Shown one piece after another: positions 1 to 5,850 of a DNA stretch of 8,093 bases. The position numbers and the translations under genes are program-made. A model generated the notes under the pieces. The model was not told where the DNA came from. It searched no databases and saw only the letters and a list, made by a program, of their open reading frames with translations. This DNA comes from an uncultured Dorea sp. GTDB taxonomy: Bacteria; Bacillota; Clostridia; Lachnospirales; Lachnospiraceae. Position 1 is the stretch's first letter, and the number at the start of each line of letters is the position of its first letter. The stretch is from positions 1 to 8,093 of the forward strand of contig CAJTUQ010000011.1 in NCBI GenBank assembly GCA_910579335.1. Direction: 5' to 3'.

Positions 1-108
1 GATTACAGCAAAAGTCCGCTGAATATCAAAGGTCTGATCCGCCTTGATTATGCGCCGCTCTGGTTCGGGGCAGGACTGCTATTTGAAAAAATTCTCTGCA
101 GACATTGA
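1..108 (+). CDS. C-terminal end of a putative ABC-transporter permease (CmpB-like membrane protein), partial
   Basis: Reading frame 1 is open from the left edge to a TGA at 106-108 and gives 35 residues, beginning DYSKSPLNIKG and continuing through LDYAPLWFGAG. The pattern 'DYS..PLNI.G.I', followed by a hydrophobic stretch containing a Trp, is what I know from the C-terminal part of the putative ABC-transporter type IV (CmpB-like) integral membrane proteins common in Clostridia. The final residues LWFGAGLLFEKIL look like the start of a last membrane helix, cut short by LCRH. The biochemical role of this family is poorly defined. The gene lies on the same strand as pyrB, but a separate promoter begins at its stop codon, so it need not share a transcript with pyrBI. 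The family call rests on a short fragment and on recall of the motif. Confidence 0.55.
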   Translation, partial: DYSKSPLNIKGLIRLDYAPLWFGAGLLFEKILCRH

Positions 109-133
109 AAATATCTCCTATTTATTATATGAT
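105..133 (+). promoter_or_regulatory. sigma-A promoter of pyrBI
   Basis: The -35 box is TTGAAA (105-110) and the -10 box is TATGAT (128-133), separated by exactly 17 bases; each box matches 5 of 6 consensus positions. The start site would fall near 139-141, leaving an untranslated leader of only about 33 bases before the pyrB ATG at 173. That is too short for a PyrR-type antiterminator/terminator leader. The -35 box overlaps the stop codon of the upstream gene. Confidence 0.7.
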
Positions 134-172
134 ATCTTTTGGAAATTTTAACTACACATTGAGGAGGTATTT

Positions 173-1093
173 ATGAGACATTTAATGAGCCCAATGGATT
201 TTTCCGTAGAAGAGCTGGAAAAACTTATGGATCTGGCCGGTGATATTGAAGCGAATCCTGCTAAATACGCACATGCGTGCGAGGGGAAAAAGCTGGCGAC
301 GCTTTTTTATGAACCAAGTACGAGAACAAGGCTGAGCCATGAGGCTGCCATGCTGAATCTGGGCGGAAACATCATGGGATTTTCTTCTGCTGATTCAAGC
401 TCCGCCGCCAAAGGCGAGAGCGTATCCGATACGATCCGCACCATTTCCTGTTATGCAGATATCTGCGCAATGCGCCACCCCAAGGAAGGCGCTCCGATGG
501 TGGCCTGCAGGCATTCTTCCATCCCGGTCATCAATGCAGGAGACGGCGGACACCAGCATCCGACGCAGACTCTTACCGATTTATTAACGATACGCTCTCT
601 GAAAGGGCATCTCGGCAACATGAACATCGGATTGTGCGGCGATTTAAAATTCGGACGTACCGTCCACTCCTTGATTCATGCATTGGTAAGGTATCCGGGC
701 GTCGAATTTACGCTGATTTCTCCCGAAGAACTCAGGCTTCCCGGCTATATCCGCTCCGACGTGCTTGACAAGAACGACATCCCTTATCAGGAAGTTGTCC
801 GTCTGGAAGATGCGCTTCCAAAGCTTGACCTTCTCTATATGACGCGCGTCCAGAAAGAGCGTTTCTTCAATGAGGAAGATTATGTTCGCATGAAAGACTT
901 CTATATCCTGGATGCAAAAAAGATGGCTCTCGCCCCAAAGGATATGTATGTCCTCCATCCTCTTCCGAGGGTGAACGAAATTTCTGTCGAAGTGGACTCT
1001 GATCCAAGAGCCGCTTACTTCAGGCAGATGCAGTACGGAGTCTATATCCGCATGGCATTGATACTGACTCTTTTAGAAATCGAAGTGAAGTAG
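173..1093 (+). CDS. pyrB: Aspartate carbamoyltransferase, catalytic chain
   Basis: PyrB condenses carbamoyl phosphate with L-aspartate to give N-carbamoyl-L-aspartate, the committed step of pyrimidine synthesis, in the cytoplasm. The 306-residue length is typical. Expected active-site features are present: the carbamoyl phosphate loop STRTR at residues 49-53, the flexible 80s loop with Ser76 and Lys80, Arg101, the GDGGHQHPTQT segment with His129, Arg162 in the FGRTVHSL segment, and the aspartate-binding region around Arg225 (LYMTRVQKERF) and HPLPR (262-266). The ATG at 173 is preceded by GAGGAGG (161-167). pyrI follows after 21 bases with its own AGGAGG, so the two chains should be co-translated and form the allosteric PyrB6-PyrI6 enzyme. 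No residue expected in the active site appears to be missing. Confidence 0.97.
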   Translation: MRHLMSPMDFSVEELEKLMDLAGDIEANPAKYAHACEGKKLATLFYEPSTRTRLSHEAAMLNLGGNIMGFSSADSSSAAKGESVSDTIRTISCYADICAMRHPKEGAPMVACRHSSIPVINAGDGGHQHPTQTLTDLLTIRSLKGHLGNMNIGLCGDLKFGRTVHSLIHALVRYPGVEFTLISPEELRLPGYIRSDVLDKNDIPYQEVVRLEDALPKLDLLYMTRVQKERFFNEEDYVRMKDFYILDAKKMALAPKDMYVLHPLPRVNEISVEVDSDPRAAYFRQMQYGVYIRMALILTLLEIEVK

Positions 1094-1114
1094 AAAAATA
1101 AGGAGGATTTACAT

Positions 1115-1567
1115 ATGGTAAAAAACACACTGAATGTCGGACGTATCGAGGAAGGTTTCGTACTGGACCACATCCAGGCCGGACGGAGCATGGACATATA
1201 CAAGTACCTCCATCTGGACAAGCTGGACTGCTGTGTGGCGATTATCAAAAATGCCAAAAGCAGCAAGATGGGAAAAAAGGATATTATGAAGATTGAATGC
1301 CCGATTGATTTTATGGACCTTGACGTACTTGGCTTTATCGACCACAATATCACCATCAATATTGTCAAGGATGCTGAAATCGTAGAAAAGAAGCGGCTTC
1401 ATCTCCCTTCCGAAATCAGAAATGTCATCCACTGCAGAAATCCAAGGTGCATCACGTCTATCGAGCAGGAGCTGGAGCACGTTTTTGTTCTGACAGACGA
1501 AGAAAAACAGATTTACCGCTGCAAATACTGCGAAGAGAAATATGACGGGCATCTTGCGCGGAAATAG
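1115..1567 (+). CDS. pyrI: Aspartate carbamoyltransferase, regulatory chain
   Basis: PyrI has no catalytic activity. In the enteric enzyme it binds nucleotide effectors (CTP/UTP inhibit, ATP activates) and holds the catalytic trimers together through a zinc domain. The 150 residues match the usual length of about 153. The N-terminal allosteric domain covers roughly residues 1-97. The C-terminal zinc domain has the four-cysteine pattern Cys107-x4-Cys112 and Cys136-x2-Cys139, as expected. The segment VLGFIDHNITINIVKD (71-86) is a family signature. An AGGAGG lies just before the ATG. Pairing with pyrB on one short-leader transcript points to feedback control at the enzyme rather than at an RNA leader (inference). 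A strong terminator follows 27 bases after the stop. Confidence 0.97.
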   Translation: MVKNTLNVGRIEEGFVLDHIQAGRSMDIYKYLHLDKLDCCVAIIKNAKSSKMGKKDIMKIECPIDFMDLDVLGFIDHNITINIVKDAEIVEKKRLHLPSEIRNVIHCRNPRCITSIEQELEHVFVLTDEEKQIYRCKYCEEKYDGHLARK

Positions 1568-1594
1568 CATATACGGCATATAATGAAACTACGC

Positions 1595-1641
1595 AAAACA
1601 GAGGACAGGGGCGCCGCTGCGCCGCACTGTCCTCTGTTTTT
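1595..1641. terminator. Strong, probably bidirectional terminator between pyrI and rnpB
   Basis: A perfect 14-bp outer stem pairs 1595-1608 (AAAACAGAGGACAG) with 1627-1640. An inner 5-bp stem, GGCGC (1610-1614) with GCGCC (1619-1623), closes a CGCT loop. On the plus strand the 3' arm ends in a run of five T (1636-1640 plus 1641), ending pyrBI. Read on the minus strand the hairpin again ends in TTTT. No other hairpin lies between it and the 3' end of rnpB, so it probably also ends rnpB transcription. Confidence 0.85.
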
Positions 1642-1689
1642 ATCGTACCGGAACCAGAATATATTCCGCCGTATCCCCCCAAATGCGTC

Positions 1690-2045
1690 TAATCTGCGAG
1701 CAAGACGATAAGCCGGGTCATGTCGTTGGGTAATCATCTATCTATACCTGCCGTCGCCGGCAGGTTAAAGCGGCCAACCTAAGACGTGACGGGCCGCCAC
1801 ATCGTCTTTATCCGGCCTTGCTTCGGATGGGGTTTACATGTGCCCCCGCTGTTGCCAGCAGGGCGGTAGTCTCTTACACTGCCCTTCCACCCTTACCTTC
1901 AAACAGAAGGCGGTTCATTTCTGTTGCACTTTCCTTGGAGTCGCCTCCACCGGACGTTATCCGGCATCCTGCCCTGTGAAGCCCGGACTTTCCTCACCTG
2001 CAGCCTTTCGGCTCCTGCAGCCGCGATTACCTGTCTTACTCGCGT
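1690..2045 (-). ncRNA. rnpB: RNase P RNA (M1-type catalytic RNA)
   Basis: This is the catalytic RNA subunit of ribonuclease P, which removes 5' leaders from tRNA precursors. On the minus strand the conserved P4 sequence GGAAAGTCCGGGC lies at 1981-1993 and the universal 3' sequence ACCCGGCTTAT near 1709-1720. The ends pair as helix P1: GCGAGTAAGAC (2033-2043) with GTCTTGCTCGC (1696-1706), 11 bp with one G-U pair. Other conserved pieces are ACAGAAA, GGTAAGGGTGGAAGG, a GAAA tetraloop at 2006-2009 and AGATAGATGATTACCC. The length of about 355 bases is typical. I did not fold it fully, so the structural class is left open; the exact 5' and 3' ends are estimates from the promoter and P1. No protein should be called across it. 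Confidence 0.96.
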
Positions 2046-2050
2046 CCCAG

Positions 2051-2079
2051 ATTATAACACATATTCCGCTCTATGGCAA
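2051..2079 (-). promoter_or_regulatory. Near-consensus sigma-A promoter of rnpB
   Basis: On the minus strand, TTGCCA (2074-2079) is separated by 17 bases from a perfect TATAAT (2051-2056). Transcription would start at about 2043-2048, right at the 5' strand of helix P1, which supports the assigned RNA start. The promoter sits 28 bases downstream of the rnhA stop codon, so rnpB can be made independently of the rnhA operon. I see no clear intrinsic terminator between the two. Confidence 0.85.
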
Positions 2080-2107
2080 ATCCTGTTTTTCCATCGGCCG
2101 GGCCCTT

Positions 2108-2605
2108 TTATTTCTCTTTAAAGATTTTCGGCTCTTGTACGACGTCCTCTATCAGATTATCACCGTCTGCGGCGCCGGTCGCCAGCGCATCGCACCTCTC
2201 ATTCTGAGGATGCCCGTCGTGTCCCTTAACCCAGATAAACGTGACCTGGTGTTTTTCCTTTGCCGCCAGCAGCCGTTTCCAGAGATCCACATTTTTTACC
2301 GGCTCGTTTTTCCCGCGCTTCCATCCCTTTTTCAGCCACCCGTCTATCCAGTGCTGGTTAAACGCATCTACAACATACTTCGAATCCGAATACAGTTCCA
2401 CCTCGCAGGGACGGTTGAGCGCTTCCAGACCGGCAATAACCGCCATCAGCTCCATCCGGTTATTCGTCGTCTTTCTATACCCCTGGGATATCTCCTTCCT
2501 GTGAAGTCCGCCCTTGCCGTCAACATACTCCAGCACCGTACCATATCCTCCCGGCCCGTCGGGATTGCCGCGCGCCGCACCGTCCGTATATATACTGACC
2601 TTCAT
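2108..2605 (-). CDS. rnhA: Ribonuclease HI
   Basis: RNase HI cuts the RNA strand of RNA-DNA hybrids, helping to remove R-loops and primer RNA. The protein has 165 residues, close to the roughly 155 of the Escherichia coli enzyme. The N-terminal signature IYTDGAARGNPDGPGG is clear, and the four catalytic acidic residues are visible: Asp8 (YTDG), Glu52 (NNRMEL), Asp74 (YSDS) and Asp139 (NERCDALA), with His129 in the WVKGHDGHP loop. A basic-protrusion-like stretch GWLKKGWKRGK (89-99) is present, as in E. coli-type enzymes. The ATG at 2603-2605 is preceded by TAGGAGGG, which overlaps the stop codon of the upstream hydrolase gene 8 bases away; translation of the two is probably coupled. The C-terminal 20 or so residues are an acidic tail of no known motif. 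Confidence 0.95.
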   Translation of the reverse strand: MKVSIYTDGAARGNPDGPGGYGTVLEYVDGKGGLHRKEISQGYRKTTNNRMELMAVIAGLEALNRPCEVELYSDSKYVVDAFNQHWIDGWLKKGWKRGKNEPVKNVDLWKRLLAAKEKHQVTFIWVKGHDGHPQNERCDALATGAADGDNLIEDVVQEPKIFKEK

Positions 2606-2613
2606 ACTCCCTC

Positions 2614-3288
2614 CTAAAATCTCTGCTGCCTTCTCTCAATCCTCACGATTCTGTCCCGGTACCCTTCTGACAACGGGTCTTCTAAAAATCTCTCTATCGT
2701 CCGATAGCCGCCCCACAGATGCATCGGGAAAACACGCTCCGTGTCCGTATGGCGCATAAAATAATCGATTCCCCATCCATAAGCCTCCTCAAGTCTTGGG
2801 TCTAACGGAACAAACGCAAGGTCGATATGCTCGCCCTCTATCCTTCCTATTTCCTTCTGGTAATCTTCTTTCATCTTCTCATTGTACTCAGGGCTCTCCT
2901 CCTTCCAGTGCCACCAATTGAGATCGCCGGCATGGTATATCGTTATCCCTTTGACGGAGACAAGAAATGCCACGCCCTCGTCCGTTGAGCGCAGCGTCCT
3001 TACCCGAAGGCCGTCCACCTGTATCTCCTGATGTTTTTTTACCTTTACCGTCTTTCCCTGCGGCCCTTTCGTCCGTATATCCTTTGACAGGATGTAAACG
3101 GCTTCATGCTCCTTGGCCCAGTCGAATACTTGATACTGAAAATGATCCTTATGGTAATGGCTTGAAAAAACGTACAGCTTTTTCCCTTCCGCCGTCTCTG
3201 GAAGCTCTCCTTTATAGTAATCAAATACCAGCATGATGTCTTCAAATTCCACGGTAAAACCGCTGTGATACAGATATGTGACCGTCAT
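2614..3288 (-). CDS. Metallo-beta-lactamase-fold hydrolase, substrate unknown
   Basis: The 224-residue protein has the metal-binding signature HYHKDH at residues 44-49 (the family's HxHxDH), a further HAGD at 119-122 and a late His190 (FPMHLWGG), so both metal sites of an MBL-fold hydrolase can be built. Asp23 near the N-terminus also fits the fold. Trp- and Tyr-rich segments (NWWHWKEE, 124-131) are unusual and may shape the substrate pocket. The nearest general resemblance is to small MBL proteins annotated only as metal-dependent hydrolases; I cannot name a substrate. The chosen ATG at 3286-3288 has AAAGGAGAGG at 3295-3304. An in-frame ATG 60 bases upstream would add 20 residues inside the preceding gene and is not preferred. 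It is the middle gene of a three-gene operon with a MogA-like gene and rnhA. Confidence 0.88.
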   Translation of the reverse strand: MTVTYLYHSGFTVEFEDIMLVFDYYKGELPETAEGKKLYVFSSHYHKDHFQYQVFDWAKEHEAVYILSKDIRTKGPQGKTVKVKKHQEIQVDGLRVRTLRSTDEGVAFLVSVKGITIYHAGDLNWWHWKEESPEYNEKMKEDYQKEIGRIEGEHIDLAFVPLDPRLEEAYGWGIDYFMRHTDTERVFPMHLWGGYRTIERFLEDPLSEGYRDRIVRIERRQQRF

Positions 3289-3289
3289 C

Positions 3290-3760
3290 CTAAACCTCTC
3301 CTTTAATGACTTCCACCGCATGTGAAATCTCCGGCAGAAGATACTCAAGCGCCGCCTTCACCGCGCCCTCCTTGCCCGGAAGATTCACGATCAACGTCTC
3401 TCCCTTTATGCCTGCCGCACAGCGGTTTAACATCGAACGCTTTGTCAGAGACAGCATGTAGGCCCGCATAGCCTCCGGAATCCCAAGTACGGGACGATCT
3501 ACAACATCCATCGTCGCCTCCGGCGTGCAATCCTCCGGTGCGCATCCGGCGCCTCCGGTCGTGAGAATCAAATCTGCAATCCCCCCGTCGGCCATCCGCT
3601 GCATAATCGTCGACAATACCTTTCTGTCATTCGGGACGGCTTTCATAAAGACGACCTGCTCTCCCGCCTTCTCCACCATCTTTTTAATGGCCTTTCCTCC
3701 CTTGTCCTCTTCCTGTTCCCTGTATACCGCTGTATTCGCCGTAAGTATCGCTACTCTCAT
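3290..3760 (-). CDS. MogA/MoaB-like molybdopterin-binding protein
   Basis: Proteins of this fold adenylylate or bind molybdopterin during molybdenum cofactor synthesis. The 156-residue protein carries the hallmark TTGGAG (67-72) followed by Asp77 and TPEA (79-82), the conserved VPND (42-45), an IPEAMR segment (94-99) and the C-terminal NLPGKEGAVK (126-134 and on). The N-terminal region is looser than in classic MogA, where a Gly-Ser-rich turn is usual; here it reads YREQEEDKGGKAI. The ATG at 3758-3760 is preceded by GGAGGT. The stop codon is one base from the start of the MBL gene, so translation is almost certainly coupled. No other cofactor-synthesis gene is visible in the window, so a role in molybdopterin synthesis follows from the family only. 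MogA versus MoaB cannot be decided here. Confidence 0.88.
   Translation of the reverse strand: MRVAILTANTAVYREQEEDKGGKAIKKMVEKAGEQVVFMKAVPNDRKVLSTIMQRMADGGIADLILTTGGAGCAPEDCTPEATMDVVDRPVLGIPEAMRAYMLSLTKRSMLNRCAAGIKGETLIVNLPGKEGAVKAALEYLLPEISHAVEVIKGEV
3295..3304 (-). promoter_or_regulatory. Ribosome binding site deciding the MBL hydrolase start
   Basis: AAAGGAGAGG on the minus strand lies inside the last codons of the MogA-like gene, 6 bases before the ATG at 3286-3288. It supports this start over the in-frame ATG at 3346-3348. Confidence 0.75.
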
Positions 3761-3802
3761 AATGTACCTCCATCATCCTTGCCATTAGTAATCCTGCATG
3801 CT

Positions 3803-3831
3803 ATTATAACAAATAATACGCTTCTTAACAA
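3803..3831 (-). promoter_or_regulatory. sigma-A promoter of the mog-MBL-rnhA operon
   Basis: On the minus strand a perfect TATAAT (3803-3808) lies 17 bases downstream of TTGTTA (3826-3831), a 4-of-6 match to the -35 consensus. The start site would be near 3796, giving a leader of about 36 bases before the ATG at 3760. It is divergent from the degV promoter, with about 41 bases between the two -35 boxes. Confidence 0.7.
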
Positions 3832-3872
3832 CACTTAGTAGCCTTTGTCCACAATCTATCTCGTTAGAAACA

Positions 3873-3901
3873 TTGACTTTTTCTATGTTATGCGATATAG
3901 T
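3873..3901 (+). promoter_or_regulatory. sigma-A promoter of degV
   Basis: TTGACT (3873-3878) and TATAGT (3896-3901) are 17 bases apart, each a 5-of-6 match. Transcription would start near 3908, leaving a leader of about 58 bases. A second, perfect TATAAT occurs at 3932-3937 but has no recognisable -35 box at the right distance. The two -10 boxes overlap the arms of an inverted repeat. Confidence 0.7.
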
Positions 3902-3935
3902 TTTTATTATCTAAACATTTGAACATCAAACTATA
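3896..3935. repeat. 8-bp perfect inverted repeat in the degV promoter/leader
   Basis: TATAGTTT (3896-3903) is repeated inverted as AAACTATA (3928-3935), with 24 bases between. The left arm covers the main -10 box of degV and the right arm overlaps the second TATAAT. It could be an operator for a dimeric regulator or chance in AT-rich DNA. Confidence 0.4.
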
Positions 3936-3965
3936 ATTATTAAAAGGCATAAAGGAGAAAAAACT

Positions 3966-4820
3966 ATGGCAATCCGCATCATTACTGACTCTGCCGCTGA
4001 TTACTCCGCACAGGAAATCGAGAAGCGCCAGATTACCTGCATCCCAATGACCGTAACCTTCGGCAGCAAAGAATATCTGGACGGAAGAGACATCACTAAA
4101 GACCAATTCTTTAAATTATTAACCGAGGGAGAAGATTTCCCCAAGACATCCCAGCCCTCGCCTTCCTGTTTTCTGGAATGCTTTGAAGAAGCAAAAAAAG
4201 CCGGGGACAGCGTGATTGCCATCCTTATATCCAGTGCGTTAAGCGGCACCTTTCAAAACGCAGTTCTGGCAAAAGACATGGCTGATTATGAAGACATCTT
4301 CATTGTGGACAGTAAAATCGCTACGCTTGGAATGCGCATTCTCGTTGACCGGGCGGTAAAAATGCGCGACGCAGGACATACGGCGCAGGAAATCACAACA
4401 GAGCTTGAGAAGATAATACCGAGACTTCGGCTCTTTGCAGGGCTTGACACTTTAGAATATTTGGCAAAAGGCGGACGGCTTTCCAAAACTACCGCTGCTC
4501 TTGGCAATCTTGCCAACCTAAAGCCGATTATCACATTTACAGAGGAAGGCGGCGTAACCTTATGCGGCAAACAGATGGGAATCCGCCACGCCTGCAGGCA
4601 GGCCGCAAAGCTTACGATGGCTGACGAGCCGGATATGGACTGGCCTTTATATCTTCTCTACGCCTACGACCAGAAAAACTGCGCCGCCTTTTTACATACC
4701 CTCCAAAAAAGCGGGTTAAAGCTTGACACTCCCAAGGTGCGGGGCATCGGCCCCATTATCGGGACACATATCGGCACCGGGGCTTTCGGCATCGTATATG
4801 TAGCAAAGGAAACAAGATAA
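3966..4820 (+). CDS. DegV family protein, fatty-acid-binding (FakB type)
   Basis: DegV/FakB proteins bind a fatty acid and, in organisms with the kinase FakA, present it for phosphorylation so that exogenous fatty acids enter phospholipids. The 284-residue length is typical. Seen in order: the N-terminal IITDSAADYS (5-14), the TSQPSP motif (61-66) and SSALSGTFQNA (89-99) with Ser93, both of which in known structures hold the fatty acid carboxylate; LEYLAKGGRLSK (163-174) with Arg171; and the C-terminal GTHIGTGAFG (266-275) with His267-268, also part of the head-group site. The ATG at 3966 is preceded by AAAGGAG. The gene stands alone between its own promoter and a terminator; no FakA-like kinase is in the window. 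Chain-length preference cannot be read from sequence. Confidence 0.93.
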   Translation: MAIRIITDSAADYSAQEIEKRQITCIPMTVTFGSKEYLDGRDITKDQFFKLLTEGEDFPKTSQPSPSCFLECFEEAKKAGDSVIAILISSALSGTFQNAVLAKDMADYEDIFIVDSKIATLGMRILVDRAVKMRDAGHTAQEITTELEKIIPRLRLFAGLDTLEYLAKGGRLSKTTAALGNLANLKPIITFTEEGGVTLCGKQMGIRHACRQAAKLTMADEPDMDWPLYLLYAYDQKNCAAFLHTLQKSGLKLDTPKVRGIGPIIGTHIGTGAFGIVYVAKETR

Positions 4821-4830
4821 AGACAATAGA

Positions 4831-4883
4831 AATTCCCAAAGAACGGAAATCGTTTCACACCCCGTTTCTTTGGGAATCTTTTT
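4831..4883. terminator. Terminator of degV, probably shared with the converging SDR gene
   Basis: ATTCCCAAAGAA (4832-4843) pairs with TTCTTTGGGAAT (4866-4877) in 12 bp. The stem extends through CGG (4844-4846) with CCG (4862-4864) across one bulged T, around a loop of about 15 bases. Five T at 4879-4883 follow on the plus strand, giving a standard terminator for degV. On the minus strand the tract is poorer (TTTC), but the hairpin lies 24 bases after the stop of the SDR gene and nothing else there could end it. Confidence 0.8.
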
Positions 4884-4901
4884 CCCTCGGCTCGCGCCGT
4901 T

Positions 4902-5645
4902 TTATGACCTCATGGCGCCGTCAACGGAGAGAATCTCCCCTGTCACATAGCTTGCCATATCGCTTGCAAGGAATAGGAATGCATTGGCAATATCCTCCGG
5001 CTCTCCTACTCTGCGCAGCGGAACCGCATTGATAAGCGGCTGTATCATCTTCTCCGGAAGGGCGGCCACCATGTCTGTCTTAATGATACCCGGCGCTACC
5101 GCATTCACACGGATGCCGCTCGGCCCAAGCTCCCTCGCCAATGACCATGTCAGGCCGTTTACGGCGGATTTACTTGTAGGATACGCCACGCCGCTGGGCT
5201 GTCCGCAGATACTTACCATAGAGCTTGTATTTAAAATACATCCGCCTCCCTGCTCTTTCATAATCTTTACGACCGGCATCACCGCATTCATAATGGCATT
5301 GACATTCAGCTGCATAATATTGGCAAAATGCTCCGATGTATAGTCATCAATCTTCTTACTGTCCGACACTCCGGCATTGTTGACAAGAATATCGATCCTC
5401 CCGTACTTTTCCTTCACTTCCGCTATCGCGTCCTCCACGGATTTGCCATCCTTGAGGTTCGGGTAAGCGCCGCTTACTTCCCACTCTGCGTTCTCAGCCT
5501 TTAATGAAGCCAATGCCTTGTCCACCGTCTCAGCTCTGGAACCGAATAAAACGACCTTCGCTCCGTTTTCCAGATATTTCTTTACAATCGAATATCCGAT
5601 TCCTCTTGTACCGCCGGTTACGACAGCTATCTTCCCTTTTAACAT
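4902..5645 (-). CDS. Short-chain dehydrogenase/reductase (FabG/BaiA-like), substrate unknown
   Basis: A classical SDR of 247 residues, probably an NAD(P)(H)-dependent ketone/alcohol oxidoreductase. The cofactor motif TGGTRGIG is at 10-17, NNAG at 89-92, and the catalytic set Asn114, Ser142, Tyr155 and Lys159 (YPTSK) is complete; APG (184-186) and the C-terminal SVDGAMRS are also typical. After strand beta-2 the sequence is FGSRAE, with Ser36 and Arg37 and no acidic residue at that point, which favours NADP(H) (inference). General similarity to FabG is clear, but GGTRGIG, the GAKV..FG segment, a VDKALASLK helix and the SVDGA.R end also recall BaiA bile-acid dehydrogenases of gut Clostridia. 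It is not in a fatty-acid operon: it has its own promoter and no partner genes, so a housekeeping FabG role is not established. Confidence 0.9.
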   Translation of the reverse strand: MLKGKIAVVTGGTRGIGYSIVKKYLENGAKVVLFGSRAETVDKALASLKAENAEWEVSGAYPNLKDGKSVEDAIAEVKEKYGRIDILVNNAGVSDSKKIDDYTSEHFANIMQLNVNAIMNAVMPVVKIMKEQGGGCILNTSSMVSICGQPSGVAYPTSKSAVNGLTWSLARELGPSGIRVNAVAPGIIKTDMVAALPEKMIQPLINAVPLRRVGEPEDIANAFLFLASDMASYVTGEILSVDGAMRS

Positions 5646-5651
5646 TACGTG

Positions 5652-5658
5652 ACCTCCT
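5652..5658 (-). promoter_or_regulatory. Ribosome binding site deciding the SDR start
   Basis: AGGAGGT on the minus strand lies 6 bases before the ATG at 5643-5645, which begins MLKGKIAVVTGG as usual for the family. An in-frame ATG at 5691-5693 would add 16 residues unlike the family and would place this Shine-Dalgarno inside the gene. Confidence 0.85.
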
Positions 5659-5715
5659 TTTATGCAGTCTAAGAAATATACAATTATTTCCATGACTTTT
5701 ATTATTTAATATATA

Positions 5716-5744
5716 ATTATAGCAGATATTAAAAATAATGTACA
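5716..5744 (-). promoter_or_regulatory. sigma-A promoter of the SDR gene, with extended -10
   Basis: On the minus strand a perfect TATAAT (5716-5721) is preceded by TGC, making an extended -10 element. The -35 box at 17 bases is TGTACA (5739-5744), a 4-of-6 match. The leader would be about 64 bases. An imperfect, AT-rich inverted repeat, ATATTAAA (5726-5733) and TTTAATAT (5752-5759), brackets the -35 box. Confidence 0.6.
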
Positions 5745-5778
5745 CAATTTGTTTAATATTTATGCCTCCTTGAAACTG

Positions 5779-5810
5779 AAAAAGGCGGAAGGGCATCCTC
5801 CGCCTTAAAA
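5779..5810 (-). terminator. Terminator of spoIVA
   Basis: On the minus strand AAGGCGGA (5799-5806) pairs with TCCGCCTT (5782-5789) in 8 bp around a loop of about 9 bases, and three more T follow, for a run of five T. It lies about 44 bases after the spoIVA stop and separates spoIVA from the SDR promoter. Confidence 0.8.
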
Positions 5811-5850
5811 TATAGCCGCTCCCGGCAATTCCGTCTCCCAATCCGCGTCA

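Noticed and set aside
1109..1579. Minus-strand open frame of 156 codons opposite pyrI
   Set aside because: It lies wholly over pyrI, whose zinc-domain cysteines and length are unmistakable; no motif is seen in the antisense product.
1838..2617. Long plus-strand open frame of 259 codons
   Set aside because: It runs antisense through the RNase P RNA and rnhA, has a Pro/Leu/Arg-rich composition typical of antisense frames, and shows no ribosome binding site or family motif.
3289..3348. Upstream ATG extending the MBL hydrolase by 20 residues
   Set aside because: It lies within the MogA-like gene and has no Shine-Dalgarno as good as that of the ATG at 3286-3288; the added residues do not resemble the fold.
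3932..3937. Second TATAAT as an independent degV promoter
   Set aside because: The sequence 17 bases upstream is ATCTAA, not a -35 box, so it is noted only as part of the inverted repeat.
5646..5693. Upstream ATG extending the SDR by 16 residues
   Set aside because: The strong AGGAGGT and the usual family start both support the ATG at 5643-5645.
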